NCBI RefSeq assembly: GCF_040096205.1
Contig: NZ_JBBMFD010000009.1
Location: 1 to 64,000 of the forward strand
Length of the DNA: 64,000 nt
Reading direction: 5' to 3'
DNA from: Solibaculum_A intestinale
Lineage (GTDB): Bacteria; Bacillota; Clostridia; Oscillospirales; Acutalibacteraceae
A program made the translations under genes and the position numbers. The notes beneath the pieces are model-generated. The model worked only from the letters and a program-made list of their open reading frames with translations. It did no database searches and was not told the origin of the DNA. Shown in pieces: positions 51,254 through 60,595 of the stretch (positions within the stretch are counted from its first letter, which is position 1; each line of letters begins with the position of its first letter).

Positions 51254-53742
51254 AAACACTGTTGTTGGGTTCTAAAAAAATGGAATCCGGCTCCTATGCC
51301 CGGTATCCAAATGGAACGCAGAAGCTGGCGCCTGTGACGGATATTGAAAAAGGAGTCATCCGCACAGAAGACAATCGGAATGTAAAGCTGTTGGAAGTGC
51401 TGCCCTGTAATTTCCATTTAAAAAGCGCCATGGAACAGCTCAACATCATTCACTATCTAGCGTCCTATCTCAAGATTTCCCCTTCCTTTCTCCAAATTCT
51501 TGTACGTACCCAGCGTGCCGACATCGACGCTTATTGTAAGCAGATGGAACGGCATTATGAAATGGAAATCAACGAGAATTGCCGGGAAATGATCTATGAG
51601 GACGCCCAGCTGGTCAACTATATGGCCGAACATGAGACCGTAACACATAAGTTTTATATGTCCTTCCCCTACCAGGGAAGCGCGCAGGATTTTGAGGCCA
51701 TTGCCGGGGAACTGGCCGACCAAGCGGAAACAGCTTATCAATATCTGGACTACTGCAATCTGGAAGTGCTTCGGCACGAGGATTACGATAATTTCCTGTT
51801 GAAAACCCTCTACACCATTCTCAATAAAAAGCAGGCGCGCCATAGGGATTTGGATGCTTTGGCCGGGATGTTTTCCCCGGTCTACGGGGAGCCTGGCTAT
51901 ACAGGGGAGTGGACGGAGGAAGAGGAAGCCGGCCGGATGTCCTTACAAGACCTGCTATCGCCCAACGAATGCGACCTGACCTCGAAAAAGTACGTGCTGA
52001 TCGACGGTGTCTATCACGCCTATTTCTTTGTGGCCGGGTATGGCTATCCTACCCAGGTAGGGCTCGCGTGGCTTTCCCCTTTGATAGAGATGGGCGACGG
52101 GGTTTCCATCAGCTTTTTCCTGGAACGGAAAAACAAGGAGGAAATGCTCCCGAAGGTGTCTAAGACCACCATGATTAACCGATCCCGGATGCGGGATGTG
52201 GGAGAAACCCGCACCGACTTCGAAGAATTGGACGACGCCATTGACAGCGGTATGTATATCAAAAATCAGATGAACCGGGAAAATGAGGATTTCTATTATA
52301 TGCATACCTTAATTGAAGTCATTGCAGACGATGAGGAAACGCTGGAAAAGCGTATGTCCAATGTGGAAAACCAGTGTAAGTCCATGGACCTGATCATACG
52401 TAGGGCCGACTACCGGCACGAAGCTTGTTACCGTTCCATGCTGCCGCTGGCACAGCTGGACCCGGAGATTGCAAAGCTATCCCGAAGGAACATCCTTACC
52501 TTTGGGGCAGCTTCGGCTTTCCCATTTTCCTCGTTTGAGCTTTGCGACGATACCGGTGTCTTGCTGGGCGTCAACCTGTATAACAATTCTACTACGATCC
52601 TGGACCTCTACAACACGGACCGGTACAGCAATGGCAACCTGGCAATCTTCGGAGCCAGCGGCGCAGGCAAAACATTTACCCTTTTGTTGCTTGCTATGCG
52701 GCTGCGGATGTGCGGCGTTAAGGTGTTTATGATTGTACCGGAAAAAGGGTTTGAATACCGTGCGGCCTGCGAAGCCATTGGCGGGCAATATCTAAAGATC
52801 TCACCGGGATCGGACGACAGCATCAATCTCATGGAAATCCGAAAGCTGACCTTGGATATCGACAGCGATATGAGGGACGGGGCTTCCCGGAACGATTCGG
52901 TCCTTTTGGAAAAAGTACAGGTGATCCATACCTATCTTGCCTTACACTATCCCAACATGACGCCGGAGGAATCCTATCAACTGGATACCGCCATTCTGGA
53001 ATGTTACAAAGAGTTCGGCATTACAAAAGACAATTCTTCCCTTCTCAAGGAGGATGGATCGTTTCGGGATATGCCGGATTTTACCCACCTGTATCCCGTC
53101 CTCTTGAAGTACCCGTCTTTGAAAAACATCGCGCTTGTGGTGAAAAAGCTAACGGAATTCGGCTTTGGAAGACAGACCAACGTAGATGTTCATTCCTCTT
53201 TTGTGGTACTGGACACCAGCTCGGCGCAAAAAGAGGACGTGAGTGCCTGTACCTATCTAGCGACTTCCTTTATCCGGGACGAATTGACCAGCTCACGTAT
53301 TCGGAAAGTCGCCATAATCGGGGATGAATTGTGGAAGATCGCGGGAGAAGAGGGCAACGAGCAGGCGGCGGATTTTGCGATCGAGCTGATTAAAACAGTA
53401 CGTGGATACGGCGGCGTCTTCATTTCTGCCACGCAGAATACCATCGACTACTTTGCGCTGCGCAACGGCAAATTCGGCGACGCTCTTTTGAACAACAGCC
53501 GTCTGAAATTGTTGCTGCAAATGGAAGAGGCGGAAGCAGTAAAGCTGCAAGAGAAGCTGGGGCTTTCGGACGAAGAAACCATGCAGATCGTACGGTGCAG
53601 CCGAGGGCAAGGGCTTTTGTGTGCAGGGAAAACCCGCGTCCATGTGGAGATCCGGGCATCTCAAAAGGAATATGACCTGATTACCACCAACCGGGCGGAC
53701 TTGGAAAAACGAAAGGCGGGGACGGCGGATGGACAAGGATAA
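51223..53742 (+). CDS. virB4: VirB4-type conjugative ATPase
   Basis: An 839-aa T4SS energising ATPase (TrbE/VirB4). N-terminal domain about 1-450; the motor domain has Walker A GASGAGKT at 477-484, Walker B KVAIIGDELWKI near residue 695, and FISATQNTIDYF near 735 (the motif following Walker B). It is peripheral to the membrane and would act with VirB6, PrgI and the pilin. GGAGGTG lies upstream of the ATG. Complete, with no frameshift. Confidence 0.92.
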   Translation: MPQKKRLPDLKTLLLGSKKMESGSYARYPNGTQKLAPVTDIEKGVIRTEDNRNVKLLEVLPCNFHLKSAMEQLNIIHYLASYLKISPSFLQILVRTQRADIDAYCKQMERHYEMEINENCREMIYEDAQLVNYMAEHETVTHKFYMSFPYQGSAQDFEAIAGELADQAETAYQYLDYCNLEVLRHEDYDNFLLKTLYTILNKKQARHRDLDALAGMFSPVYGEPGYTGEWTEEEEAGRMSLQDLLSPNECDLTSKKYVLIDGVYHAYFFVAGYGYPTQVGLAWLSPLIEMGDGVSISFFLERKNKEEMLPKVSKTTMINRSRMRDVGETRTDFEELDDAIDSGMYIKNQMNRENEDFYYMHTLIEVIADDEETLEKRMSNVENQCKSMDLIIRRADYRHEACYRSMLPLAQLDPEIAKLSRRNILTFGAASAFPFSSFELCDDTGVLLGVNLYNNSTTILDLYNTDRYSNGNLAIFGASGAGKTFTLLLLAMRLRMCGVKVFMIVPEKGFEYRAACEAIGGQYLKISPGSDDSINLMEIRKLTLDIDSDMRDGASRNDSVLLEKVQVIHTYLALHYPNMTPEESYQLDTAILECYKEFGITKDNSSLLKEDGSFRDMPDFTHLYPVLLKYPSLKNIALVVKKLTEFGFGRQTNVDVHSSFVVLDTSSAQKEDVSACTYLATSFIRDELTSSRIRKVAIIGDELWKIAGEEGNEQAADFAIELIKTVRGYGGVFISATQNTIDYFALRNGKFGDALLNNSRLKLLLQMEEAEAVKLQEKLGLSDEETMQIVRCSRGQGLLCAGKTRVHVEIRASQKEYDLITTNRADLEKRKAGTADGQG

Positions 53743-54370
53743 AGGGACGCTCCTGAAGATGAACAACTGCATATTGTCCGCCCAAAAATGTGTGGAGGCT
53801 CTGCTTCGAGAACAAGTTTCCCAGCAGAGATTCAATACCTTTTTGGATGCCGGTATTCACCAAATGGAGCTGGCCTGCATTGAAATGAGGCGCCTGGTGG
53901 AACAGGCACGCATCCCTGTTTCCACCTCGTACACGGACGGCGAATTCATCAAAAAGGAGGTGTATGGGTATGTAACGGTCTTGGACACCGGATGGCTGCA
54001 CATCCGGCTTAATACCCTTCTTCCACGTGACCACTTTTTTGGTGGGACGGCTTATCTGTCCGACAGCATTACCCGGCTTTTGCGCCGCTTTCAATCGGGC
54101 GGAGGCACGGTCCCTTTCTACGACCAAGCATTTCTTGCCATTGTGGAACACTGCGATGTGGAGACCTGCCGTGCTTTCGACCACGACAACAAAGCCTTCC
54201 AGTCGGTCATCAATGCACTCAAAGGCCGGGTTTTCCCGGACGACAACCAATTTGAATTATCCCTTGGCCTGTTTACCCGTTTAAGCCCGGAAGCCTGCTG
54301 CCACATATATGTGTTGCCCGTAGAAGAGGCGGGGGATTTCCTGTTTTGTATGCAGGCAAACGAGGTTTGA
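53729..54370 (+). CDS. ICE protein of unknown function (DUF6100-like)
   Basis: A 213-aa protein overlapping virB4 by 14 bases, so part of the transfer operon. It resembles uncharacterised ICE proteins I recall as DUF6100, though this cannot be verified here. It contains a helical N terminus (MNNCILSAQKCVEALLREQV) and a mixed C-terminal half with YGYVTVLDTGWLHIRLNTLL. No catalytic or membrane motif is seen. The following 154 bases (54371-54524) are empty apart from unsupported frames. Confidence 0.6.
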   Translation: MDKDKGTLLKMNNCILSAQKCVEALLREQVSQQRFNTFLDAGIHQMELACIEMRRLVEQARIPVSTSYTDGEFIKKEVYGYVTVLDTGWLHIRLNTLLPRDHFFGGTAYLSDSITRLLRRFQSGGGTVPFYDQAFLAIVEHCDVETCRAFDHDNKAFQSVINALKGRVFPDDNQFELSLGLFTRLSPEACCHIYVLPVEEAGDFLFCMQANEV

Positions 54371-54524
54371 CCCCTGTTTGTTTCCGGCCCCAAAGGGCTC
54401 CCTTTTGGATGGCCGGGAGACCGATGCAACAAGCACAGGAAAGCATACCGGTTTTGCTTTGCGTATCAGGTTTTTCCTCTATATATTTTGTCCAAAACAA
54501 GCAGGCTTACGTTGGGAGGTGCGG

Positions 54525-55634
54525 ATGATGCTTTTTTCAGTAGAGGAAATCGAAGCGCTTCGGTTGTGTGCCTGGTGCAAAGACTTGCCGGTTGCGTGCG
54601 GCAAATACCTCGCAGAAGAGGCCGTTGCTCTTCTGCGAAGCATTGGATACCTGCGGCAAAGCCGGTGTGGGCAGAGTTATCGTGTAACCCTCCAAGGCTA
54701 CGCGTTTCTGGATTCCATCGGCCTGCACTATGAGCCGGACAGGCAGTACCGGGGACAGGGAGCAGTATTGACGCGACGGTTACAGATGGCGGAGCTTGTC
54801 CTGTTCTTTTACCGGATGGGCGCCAACGTTTTTCTGGATGCACTAGAGGCAGGCAGCAAAATCCCCTCTTTTCTCCCGTCCTTTGCCCTGCGCCGGAAGG
54901 CGGCATCCAACCTTCTGGGCGGTTCCCGGTTTGCAGGGATCTGTTATGGCGCAGACATCGCCTTGATCCCTTATTACCTATCCGACGGCAACGACGGCCT
55001 GTATCCTATGGCAGAGGAGCGCATTTTTACGGCCGACCGCCTTTTGATGGGGCGCAAACCTTTTGTCGTATATACGGGAAAACCCAGCCTGGATGGAGTC
55101 ATAACGGTATCTCAAAACTCCAGGGATAGGAAAACGAAGTCAACTACCCAAACATTTGCGCAGGCAAGCCGGATGTTTTCCTGCGGTGTGGGATACGTCC
55201 CTCTCACTCAATGGGGGCTTCGGCAACTGCGTATCCTGCTGGAGCCGGATTACCGCACCCGGCTGGCAAAAAAGCTGCTTGGATCCGCATATATGCCCGC
55301 CGCTGATCGCCCCTGCGATGCTGTCCATCGCACCACAAAAGAGCCGTATCTCGTTGGGATCGGCTGCGATTTCAACCAATTTGAATCTGTGGTTAACGAA
55401 GGGGTTACCGCTCATATTATCCTGCTCGCCAACCAGCTTACAGCGGTGGGAAAATACCTACAAGGAAGGAATGTGATCCTTCACCCATTGGAGCTGGAGG
55501 TGGTGGAGGGGCTTCTTCAGATCCCTTCCAGCCTTCCTTCTCCAAATCAATCGCCTTTTCTTACCCAGAAAGGAGGGTATGTGCATGTTCCGGCTTTCTT
55601 CCAAGCTCGAAAAGCTGGAAAGCAAATGCAGTGA
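54525..55634 (+). CDS. Winged-helix ICE protein, replication-relaxation-like
   Basis: A 369-aa soluble protein starting at MMLFSVEEIEALRL (GGGAGGTGCGG ribosome site). Residues 1-70 look like a winged helix (YRVTLQGYAFLDSIGLHY as the wing and end), and GYVPLTQWGLRQLRILL near 220 could be part of a second compact domain. The layout recalls replication-relaxation (MobC-like) helpers, but no signature is strong enough to name it. It overlaps virD4 by 50 bases, so it probably works in DNA processing or coupling for transfer. Confidence 0.6.
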   Translation: MMLFSVEEIEALRLCAWCKDLPVACGKYLAEEAVALLRSIGYLRQSRCGQSYRVTLQGYAFLDSIGLHYEPDRQYRGQGAVLTRRLQMAELVLFFYRMGANVFLDALEAGSKIPSFLPSFALRRKAASNLLGGSRFAGICYGADIALIPYYLSDGNDGLYPMAEERIFTADRLLMGRKPFVVYTGKPSLDGVITVSQNSRDRKTKSTTQTFAQASRMFSCGVGYVPLTQWGLRQLRILLEPDYRTRLAKKLLGSAYMPAADRPCDAVHRTTKEPYLVGIGCDFNQFESVVNEGVTAHIILLANQLTAVGKYLQGRNVILHPLELEVVEGLLQIPSSLPSPNQSPFLTQKGGYVHVPAFFQARKAGKQMQ

Positions 55635-57570
55635 GCTTTATCAGAAACACAAAAAGGATATTCCGAAAGCCATTGGGATCGGGTTCCTCGCCGCCTATTT
55701 CTACGGCGCCGTTATCCATTCCATTTCAGCAGGGATCGACAACACTTGGAATTCTTCAAACGAGCCGTTGTTTACCTGGGATCCATTTGTAAACTTAGGC
55801 GCTCTCTTTTCTCCTACCGGGTTAGGGATTACGGCCTTCCTCGTTATTCTCTATTGCCTCTTTACCAAAAAAGGGTACAGCCTCATATCCGGGTACAAAA
55901 CCAAGTTGGACAAGCAGAGAAAAATTGAAATCCTGCCGGAAGGGACCCACGGGACCTCCGGCTGGATGGAACCATCCCATATCAAAGAAGTGTTGGAGGC
56001 CGGCCCACTCAAGGAAGTAACGGCGCCGCTGTTTGGAAAAACAGACAAGGGTACTTACGTGGGGCTGAAAGATCAGAGAGGGTTAAACAACAACATTATC
56101 GTATACGGTGCTCCTGGTTCCGGCAAAAGCCGGGGATTTTGTATGCCATTTGCGTTGCAGGCGGCCAGGCGGCGGGAAAGCATCATCTTTGCCGACCCAA
56201 AGGCGGAATACTACGAAACATTCTCCGACCATTTCCGCGCCCTCGGGTATCAGGTGCGGGCATACAATTTGTTGGATTTAGAAGCTTCCGACGCCTGGAA
56301 CTGCCTGATGGATTCGGCTGCCGACGTGAACCTGGTACAGCAGATAGCGGAAACCATCATCCGCAACACCTCCACCGAAAAGGAAAGTCAGGATTTTTGG
56401 GCGACGGCGGAGAAAAACCTCCTGATGGCGCTGATCCTCTATGTCCAAACCATGACGGTTCCGGGAACCGGGGAGCTTCTTCCACCAGAACAGAGAAGCC
56501 TGGGGACGATTTATCAGATCCTCGCAACCACCAGTGTCAACGAACTGGATGCACGGTTCCGGTCCTTGCCCCGAGGGCATCCGGCTTTGCCTCCCTACGG
56601 CATCTTCCGCCAAGCCCCTCACAACATCTGGGGAAATATTTTCGTGGGTTTAGGCAGCCGTCTCAATGTTTTCCAAAACAAGCTGGTGGACAGCATCACC
56701 AAATACAACGAAATCGATTTGGAACTGCCGGGGAATCAACCCTGCGCCTATTTCTGCATCATCTCCGATCAGGATTCTTCCCTGCGTTTTTTGTCCTCCT
56801 TGTTCTTTTCGCTTCTGTTTGTCCGCCTGTCCAATTCTGCGCGGAAACAGCCCACCCGCAAACTGCCGGTGACCGTCAATGTCCTGCTGGATGAATTCTG
56901 TAACATCGACGTCATCGATTTTAAAAAGATCCTGAGTACCGCCCGGTCCCGCAACATCAACATCCAGTGTGTGGTGCAGAGCGTGGCGCAGCTGGCCGAC
57001 CGGTACCCCAAAACCGAGTGGGAGGAGATCGTAGGCGACTGCGACTATCAATTGCTCCTTGGCTGCAACGACAAAATGACGGCGGATTTCTGGTCGGCCC
57101 AGTGCGGGGATGTGACGGTGCGAGTGAATAACGCAAACGTCCCGATGACGCCGCTTTTTTCCCCGGTACTCAACACCACCCGGCCTTATGTACACGCCAA
57201 GACCTCCACCGGGCGTCCCCTCATGATGGCCGATGAAGTAAGGCGGCTGCCCCGGGATCAGGCGCTCTTTTTGATGCGCGGGGAACTGCCGCTGAAGCTT
57301 TTTAAGATTGTCCCGGAAGAGCATCCGGATTTTGAGAGGTTACGGTCGGTCAAGGCGGTGGATTACGTCCCCGGTTGGCGCAAAAAAGAAGGACTTTGTG
57401 CAACCGTTGCACAAAGTCCCTCGCAGGATTTTGAAGCCCATATCCCAAAGCCGGAGGAAAGCGGCGAATACATCCCCACACCGGAGGAACTGGACCTGCA
57501 TCCCCCGATTGACCTTTCCAAAGGCATCGACTGTAAGACCCTCACCGAAGTTTCTCCCGATGAGATTTAA
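55585..57570 (+). CDS. virD4: VirD4/TraG-type coupling protein
   Basis: A 661-aa coupling ATPase linking the relaxosome to the secretion channel. Two N-terminal membrane segments (about 25-45 and 70-92), Walker A YGAPGSGKS (174-182), SIIFADPKAEYYE (about 201-213, TraG motif), and NVLLDEFCNIDVIDF as Walker B near 435. An end segment GLCATVAQSPSQDF near 603-616 is encoded by a 13-bp palindrome. ATG 55585 is preferred, as AGGAGG is at good spacing; an ATG six bases earlier is too close. It ends 2 bases before a converging gene. Confidence 0.92.
   Translation: MFRLSSKLEKLESKCSELYQKHKKDIPKAIGIGFLAAYFYGAVIHSISAGIDNTWNSSNEPLFTWDPFVNLGALFSPTGLGITAFLVILYCLFTKKGYSLISGYKTKLDKQRKIEILPEGTHGTSGWMEPSHIKEVLEAGPLKEVTAPLFGKTDKGTYVGLKDQRGLNNNIIVYGAPGSGKSRGFCMPFALQAARRRESIIFADPKAEYYETFSDHFRALGYQVRAYNLLDLEASDAWNCLMDSAADVNLVQQIAETIIRNTSTEKESQDFWATAEKNLLMALILYVQTMTVPGTGELLPPEQRSLGTIYQILATTSVNELDARFRSLPRGHPALPPYGIFRQAPHNIWGNIFVGLGSRLNVFQNKLVDSITKYNEIDLELPGNQPCAYFCIISDQDSSLRFLSSLFFSLLFVRLSNSARKQPTRKLPVTVNVLLDEFCNIDVIDFKKILSTARSRNINIQCVVQSVAQLADRYPKTEWEEIVGDCDYQLLLGCNDKMTADFWSAQCGDVTVRVNNANVPMTPLFSPVLNTTRPYVHAKTSTGRPLMMADEVRRLPRDQALFLMRGELPLKLFKIVPEEHPDFERLRSVKAVDYVPGWRKKEGLCATVAQSPSQDFEAHIPKPEESGEYIPTPEELDLHPPIDLSKGIDCKTLTEVSPDEI
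57391..57419. repeat. Perfect palindrome inside virD4
   Basis: GGACTTTGTGCAA and its exact complement (57391-57403 and 57407-57419) around CCG form a 13-bp stem inside the virD4 reading frame, near its 3' end. The insert reads in frame as EGLCATVAQSP, unlike the sequence around it. This looks like a small mobile palindrome (REP/MITE-like) rather than family-conserved coding. Confidence 0.6.
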
Positions 57571-57572
57571 TC

Positions 57573-58964
57573 TCATCCTTCGATCAGGAGAAGGTTCTTT
57601 CTCTTGTCAACCAGTTGTTTGAGTTCATCGGTAAATCCGCTGATGCTGAACAGGACATACCACTCCTTACGCCCGGTGCGATTCCAGTCTACCAAAGCGG
57701 CCTTCTTCTCCAAGGCGTTTAAGATATTGATCCCAACCGGGTTTTTCCAGAATTTGCATTCCCCAAAAATGATGTTTTTTCCATCGTCGTCGGTGGCCAC
57801 TACATCGATTTCTTCCCCTTTGTTGTCCCACCACCGTCCTACACGGGCAAAGGTAAAATCCCAGGTGCCTTCCCCCGCCAACTGCCACATCCGCTGCCGG
57901 CAGATGTCCTCATAGACAAAGGCGATATGGTTGTCCACTAGGTTCTTTCGGATTTTATCCATGACGATCTGTTCCTGGTCCGATTCCAAAAAACCGATGT
58001 TGGGGTAGACAAACCGGAACCAGAACAGAAGGAAATTGTCTTTGATCTTGTATAACCCTTTTTTGCTCTTTTCCGGATCCTTTTCCGTAACCGGGACCTC
58101 TCTCTCCAGGATGTCCAGATTGATCAAAGTCCGCAGATATTTAGACAAGCTGGTCTGTTTGACCTCCAATGCGCCGGCGATCTTCGATAGTTTATGGTTC
58201 CCCTGCGCAATGGTGCGGATCACGGAGAAATAGCTCCCGATTTCCGTCACTTCCTTCTGAAGCAGGAAGGTGGGTTCGTCATACAGGAAACTGGAACGGT
58301 TCAGGACATTGTTTTGAATGGCCTGATAAATGTCGGTATCGTCATAAAACAGCTCGATGTATTTCGGAACGCCTCCGGTAATGCTGTAATATTCGATCAA
58401 TTCCTTACGGGATTTACCCGGGTAAAAATCCTGGTAGTATTGAAACGGGATCTGTTTGAGTTTAATTTGCGCGGTTCGGCGGCCATAGAGAGGGCTGCCG
58501 TAATTGAGGGTTTGATCCTCCATCATGGTGATGAGGGAACCGCACAGGATGACCATGATGTTGGTATCCTTCAGTTTTTCCCAGATCTTTTGAAAGATGG
58601 ACGGAAAGGCAGGATTGGCCTTGCCTAAATACTGGAATTCATCCAGAACAATCACTTTCTTTTGAAGGAGCGGCGTTTGGGAAATGGTGTCAAACAGGAT
58701 CCCCCAGTTATCGACGGATGCGCTTTTGAGTAGGGGGTTCGCCAAATATTCCGCGGCCAGTTCTTTAAACTGGTTGCGGTTTTGCGCCTCCGACTCTTCT
58801 GTCGCAAGAAAATACAGAGCATGTTTTCCCCTGATAAACTCGGAACACAGGGCGGTTTTCCCAACGCGGCGGCGGCCGTATAGGACGACGAAAGACGCCC
58901 TGTCCTTGGCATACTCGGATTCCAACGTGGCCAGTTCTTTTTCCCGGTCGACAAATTTCTTCAT
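57573..58964 (-). CDS. AAA ATPase with C-terminal nuclease-like domain (DUF234 type)
   Basis: A 463-aa archaeal-type ATPase. Walker A YGRRRVGKT (29-37), Walker B VIVLDEFQYLGK near 109, then a winged helix (KIAGALEVKQTSLSKYLRTL, about 265-285) and a C-terminal DUF234-like domain in which GEEIDVVA and IIFGECKFW supply the D...ExK pattern of PD-(D/E)XK nucleases. ATG 58964 follows GGAGGTGTCTGCC. It is the only minus-strand gene between 39.6 and 61.5 kb and is wedged 2 bases from virD4 and about 80 bases from repA, so it looks like an accessory insertion into the transfer module. Function is unknown; nuclease activity is predicted only. Confidence 0.82.
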   Translation of the reverse strand: MKKFVDREKELATLESEYAKDRASFVVLYGRRRVGKTALCSEFIRGKHALYFLATEESEAQNRNQFKELAAEYLANPLLKSASVDNWGILFDTISQTPLLQKKVIVLDEFQYLGKANPAFPSIFQKIWEKLKDTNIMVILCGSLITMMEDQTLNYGSPLYGRRTAQIKLKQIPFQYYQDFYPGKSRKELIEYYSITGGVPKYIELFYDDTDIYQAIQNNVLNRSSFLYDEPTFLLQKEVTEIGSYFSVIRTIAQGNHKLSKIAGALEVKQTSLSKYLRTLINLDILEREVPVTEKDPEKSKKGLYKIKDNFLLFWFRFVYPNIGFLESDQEQIVMDKIRKNLVDNHIAFVYEDICRQRMWQLAGEGTWDFTFARVGRWWDNKGEEIDVVATDDDGKNIIFGECKFWKNPVGINILNALEKKAALVDWNRTGRKEWYVLFSISGFTDELKQLVDKRKNLLLIEG

Positions 58965-59045
58965 GGCAGACACCTCCATGGAATTATTATACCTCAGATT
59001 ATTATATTTACAAGTATAACCTGTTAAGGAAGGAGTGAAAGAAGG

Positions 59046-60053
59046 ATGGAACGGAGCTATCGGATCCGCGATGTGGTCAAGGAAGATTTCTTGCGGTTCC
59101 CTTTTGCCTTGCTTGCCAACCCGAAATACACGGCCATGTCGCTGGAAGCCAAATTTGTGTATGCATTGCTGCTCAACCGGTTGTCGTTGTCCCAGAAGAA
59201 TGGATGGGTCAACGAGGACGGCGAAGTGTATCTGATCTATACCCGGGAAGAGGTCTCAAACACCCTGAATATCAGCTACAAAAAAGCGATTGCGGCGTTT
59301 AAAGAGCTGATGGAACAAGGGTTGCTCTATGAGCAGCGGCAAGGCCGCGGATACCCGAATCTGTTGTATGTGTTGAAACTGGAGCTGTCCGACCAGGAGG
59401 CGTCGGAATTTGTGGAGGATTTCAATCAGGTAGGACGGCTGGAAGAGCCGGACGTCATGCAGGAAAACCAGGACCAGGCGGACAGATCTGCCGATCCGGC
59501 ACATCAAGACCTGCCGAAACCGCATGCCTTGATGTGTAAAAACGGCACTTCTGGACCTGTTGGAATGGAAGGTCTAGACCTGCCGGATCGGCAGCCTAAA
59601 AAGAAAGAGATTAGAAAGCAGGAAAGGAACCAGACGGATCTTCCATCCATCCAACAAAGAGGGGTGGAGGAGGACGCGGAAGAGCTGGAAGGGATTTATG
59701 AGCAATGCGATCTTAGCCTCTTCCAGAAAAACATTCAAACTATGTTCCGCGCCGCCATTGAACGGATGTATTACTCAGATTTCTTGAAGGTGGGGAATGC
59801 AAGGCTGCCCCAAGCCAAGGTGCGAAGCGCCCTGCATCTTCTGGACGCAGAAATCCTGATGGGGGCGCTGGACTGCATGAAGGAAAACAAAGCAAAGGTG
59901 GCAAACCCCACGGCCTACCTCATGTCGGTGATTTTCAACGGCATCTGTGCCAAAGACAGTTCGCTGATTTTGTCCCTGCCTCCGGAATACCTGGAGGATT
60001 CCGATTTCTTTCTTCCGTCCAAAAGAAAGGAGGATGCGCTATCAAATATTTGA
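59046..60053 (+). CDS. RepA-type replication initiator
   Basis: A 335-aa initiator of the replication initiator A family found on plasmids and ICEs of Firmicutes. N-terminal winged helix (RFPFALLANPKYTAMSLEAK, then TREEVSNTLNISYKKAIAAF), a middle charged linker (about 130-220), and a C-terminal helical domain (AIERMYYSDFLKVGNARLPQ) like DUF6017. It would initiate replication of the excised circle. AAGGAGTGAAAGAAGG gives the ribosome site. The next gene overlaps its stop. Confidence 0.82.
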   Translation: MERSYRIRDVVKEDFLRFPFALLANPKYTAMSLEAKFVYALLLNRLSLSQKNGWVNEDGEVYLIYTREEVSNTLNISYKKAIAAFKELMEQGLLYEQRQGRGYPNLLYVLKLELSDQEASEFVEDFNQVGRLEEPDVMQENQDQADRSADPAHQDLPKPHALMCKNGTSGPVGMEGLDLPDRQPKKKEIRKQERNQTDLPSIQQRGVEEDAEELEGIYEQCDLSLFQKNIQTMFRAAIERMYYSDFLKVGNARLPQAKVRSALHLLDAEILMGALDCMKENKAKVANPTAYLMSVIFNGICAKDSSLILSLPPEYLEDSDFFLPSKRKEDALSNI

Positions 60054-60595
60054 CCAAGCCTCAAAAAGAACTGCTCAAGCTTTTGCGGATGTATGGAACG
60101 TTACGGGTAGACCAGGCGAAACAGCTGCTGCGGATGGAGTCGGAGGTTCCGGCTTACATAGGGAAAGCCATCCGGCAGTTAATCGCAATGGGATGCATTG
60201 TGCAAAAAGGGGAGGATCTGCTCCAGGCGGAGGACACCACGGTTTCCCAAGAGATGTTGTTGGCGGTGGACGTGATGCTCCGTCTGGCTGGGGACGGGAT
60301 TGAGATGCAGCAACGGGGGACGCCCCCATTCCTCATCACCTTCTTTAAGAAAAAGGCTGGGAAACTGATCCGGTATGATATTTGCCCGGTAGCGCCAGGG
60401 AGGGAACCCATTGTCAACGCCATGCTGGAGGGGATCCACCACAAGTACCGCATGCTGGTATTCCTACTGGAAGACTTCGGGCAGCAGGAAGCGCTCCAGG
60501 TGTTTTGTGACCATTGTTTTGTGATACAAACCGACGGCAAAATTCGATTCTATATTGGAAAGCCGCAAGAAAAGGAGGAAAGCTATGGATTTTAG
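60050..60595 (+). CDS. Small winged-helix ICE protein (DUF5697-like)
   Basis: A 181-aa protein following repA. Residues 1-70 look like a winged helix (KELLKLLRMYGTLRVDQAKQ, then IRQLIAMGCIVQKG), and the rest is mixed (FFKKKAGKLIRYDICPVAPG). It resembles uncharacterised ICE proteins known to me as DUF5697; unverified. Start is odd: the TTG at 60050 overlaps the repA stop (TTGA) but sits 16 bases after AAAGGAGG; an ATC at 60041 has the better spacing. Translational coupling from repA would explain a weak start. Confidence 0.6.
   Translation: MTKPQKELLKLLRMYGTLRVDQAKQLLRMESEVPAYIGKAIRQLIAMGCIVQKGEDLLQAEDTTVSQEMLLAVDVMLRLAGDGIEMQQRGTPPFLITFFKKKAGKLIRYDICPVAPGREPIVNAMLEGIHHKYRMLVFLLEDFGQQEALQVFCDHCFVIQTDGKIRFYIGKPQEKEESYGF

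Noticed and set aside
60034..60303. An 89-codon frame starting at the ATG right after AAAGGAGG downstream of repA
   Set aside because: It runs in a different frame from the longer 181-aa gene, and its peptide is an out-of-frame reading of that gene rich in Gly, Ala and Arg; the longer gene continues as an operon member.
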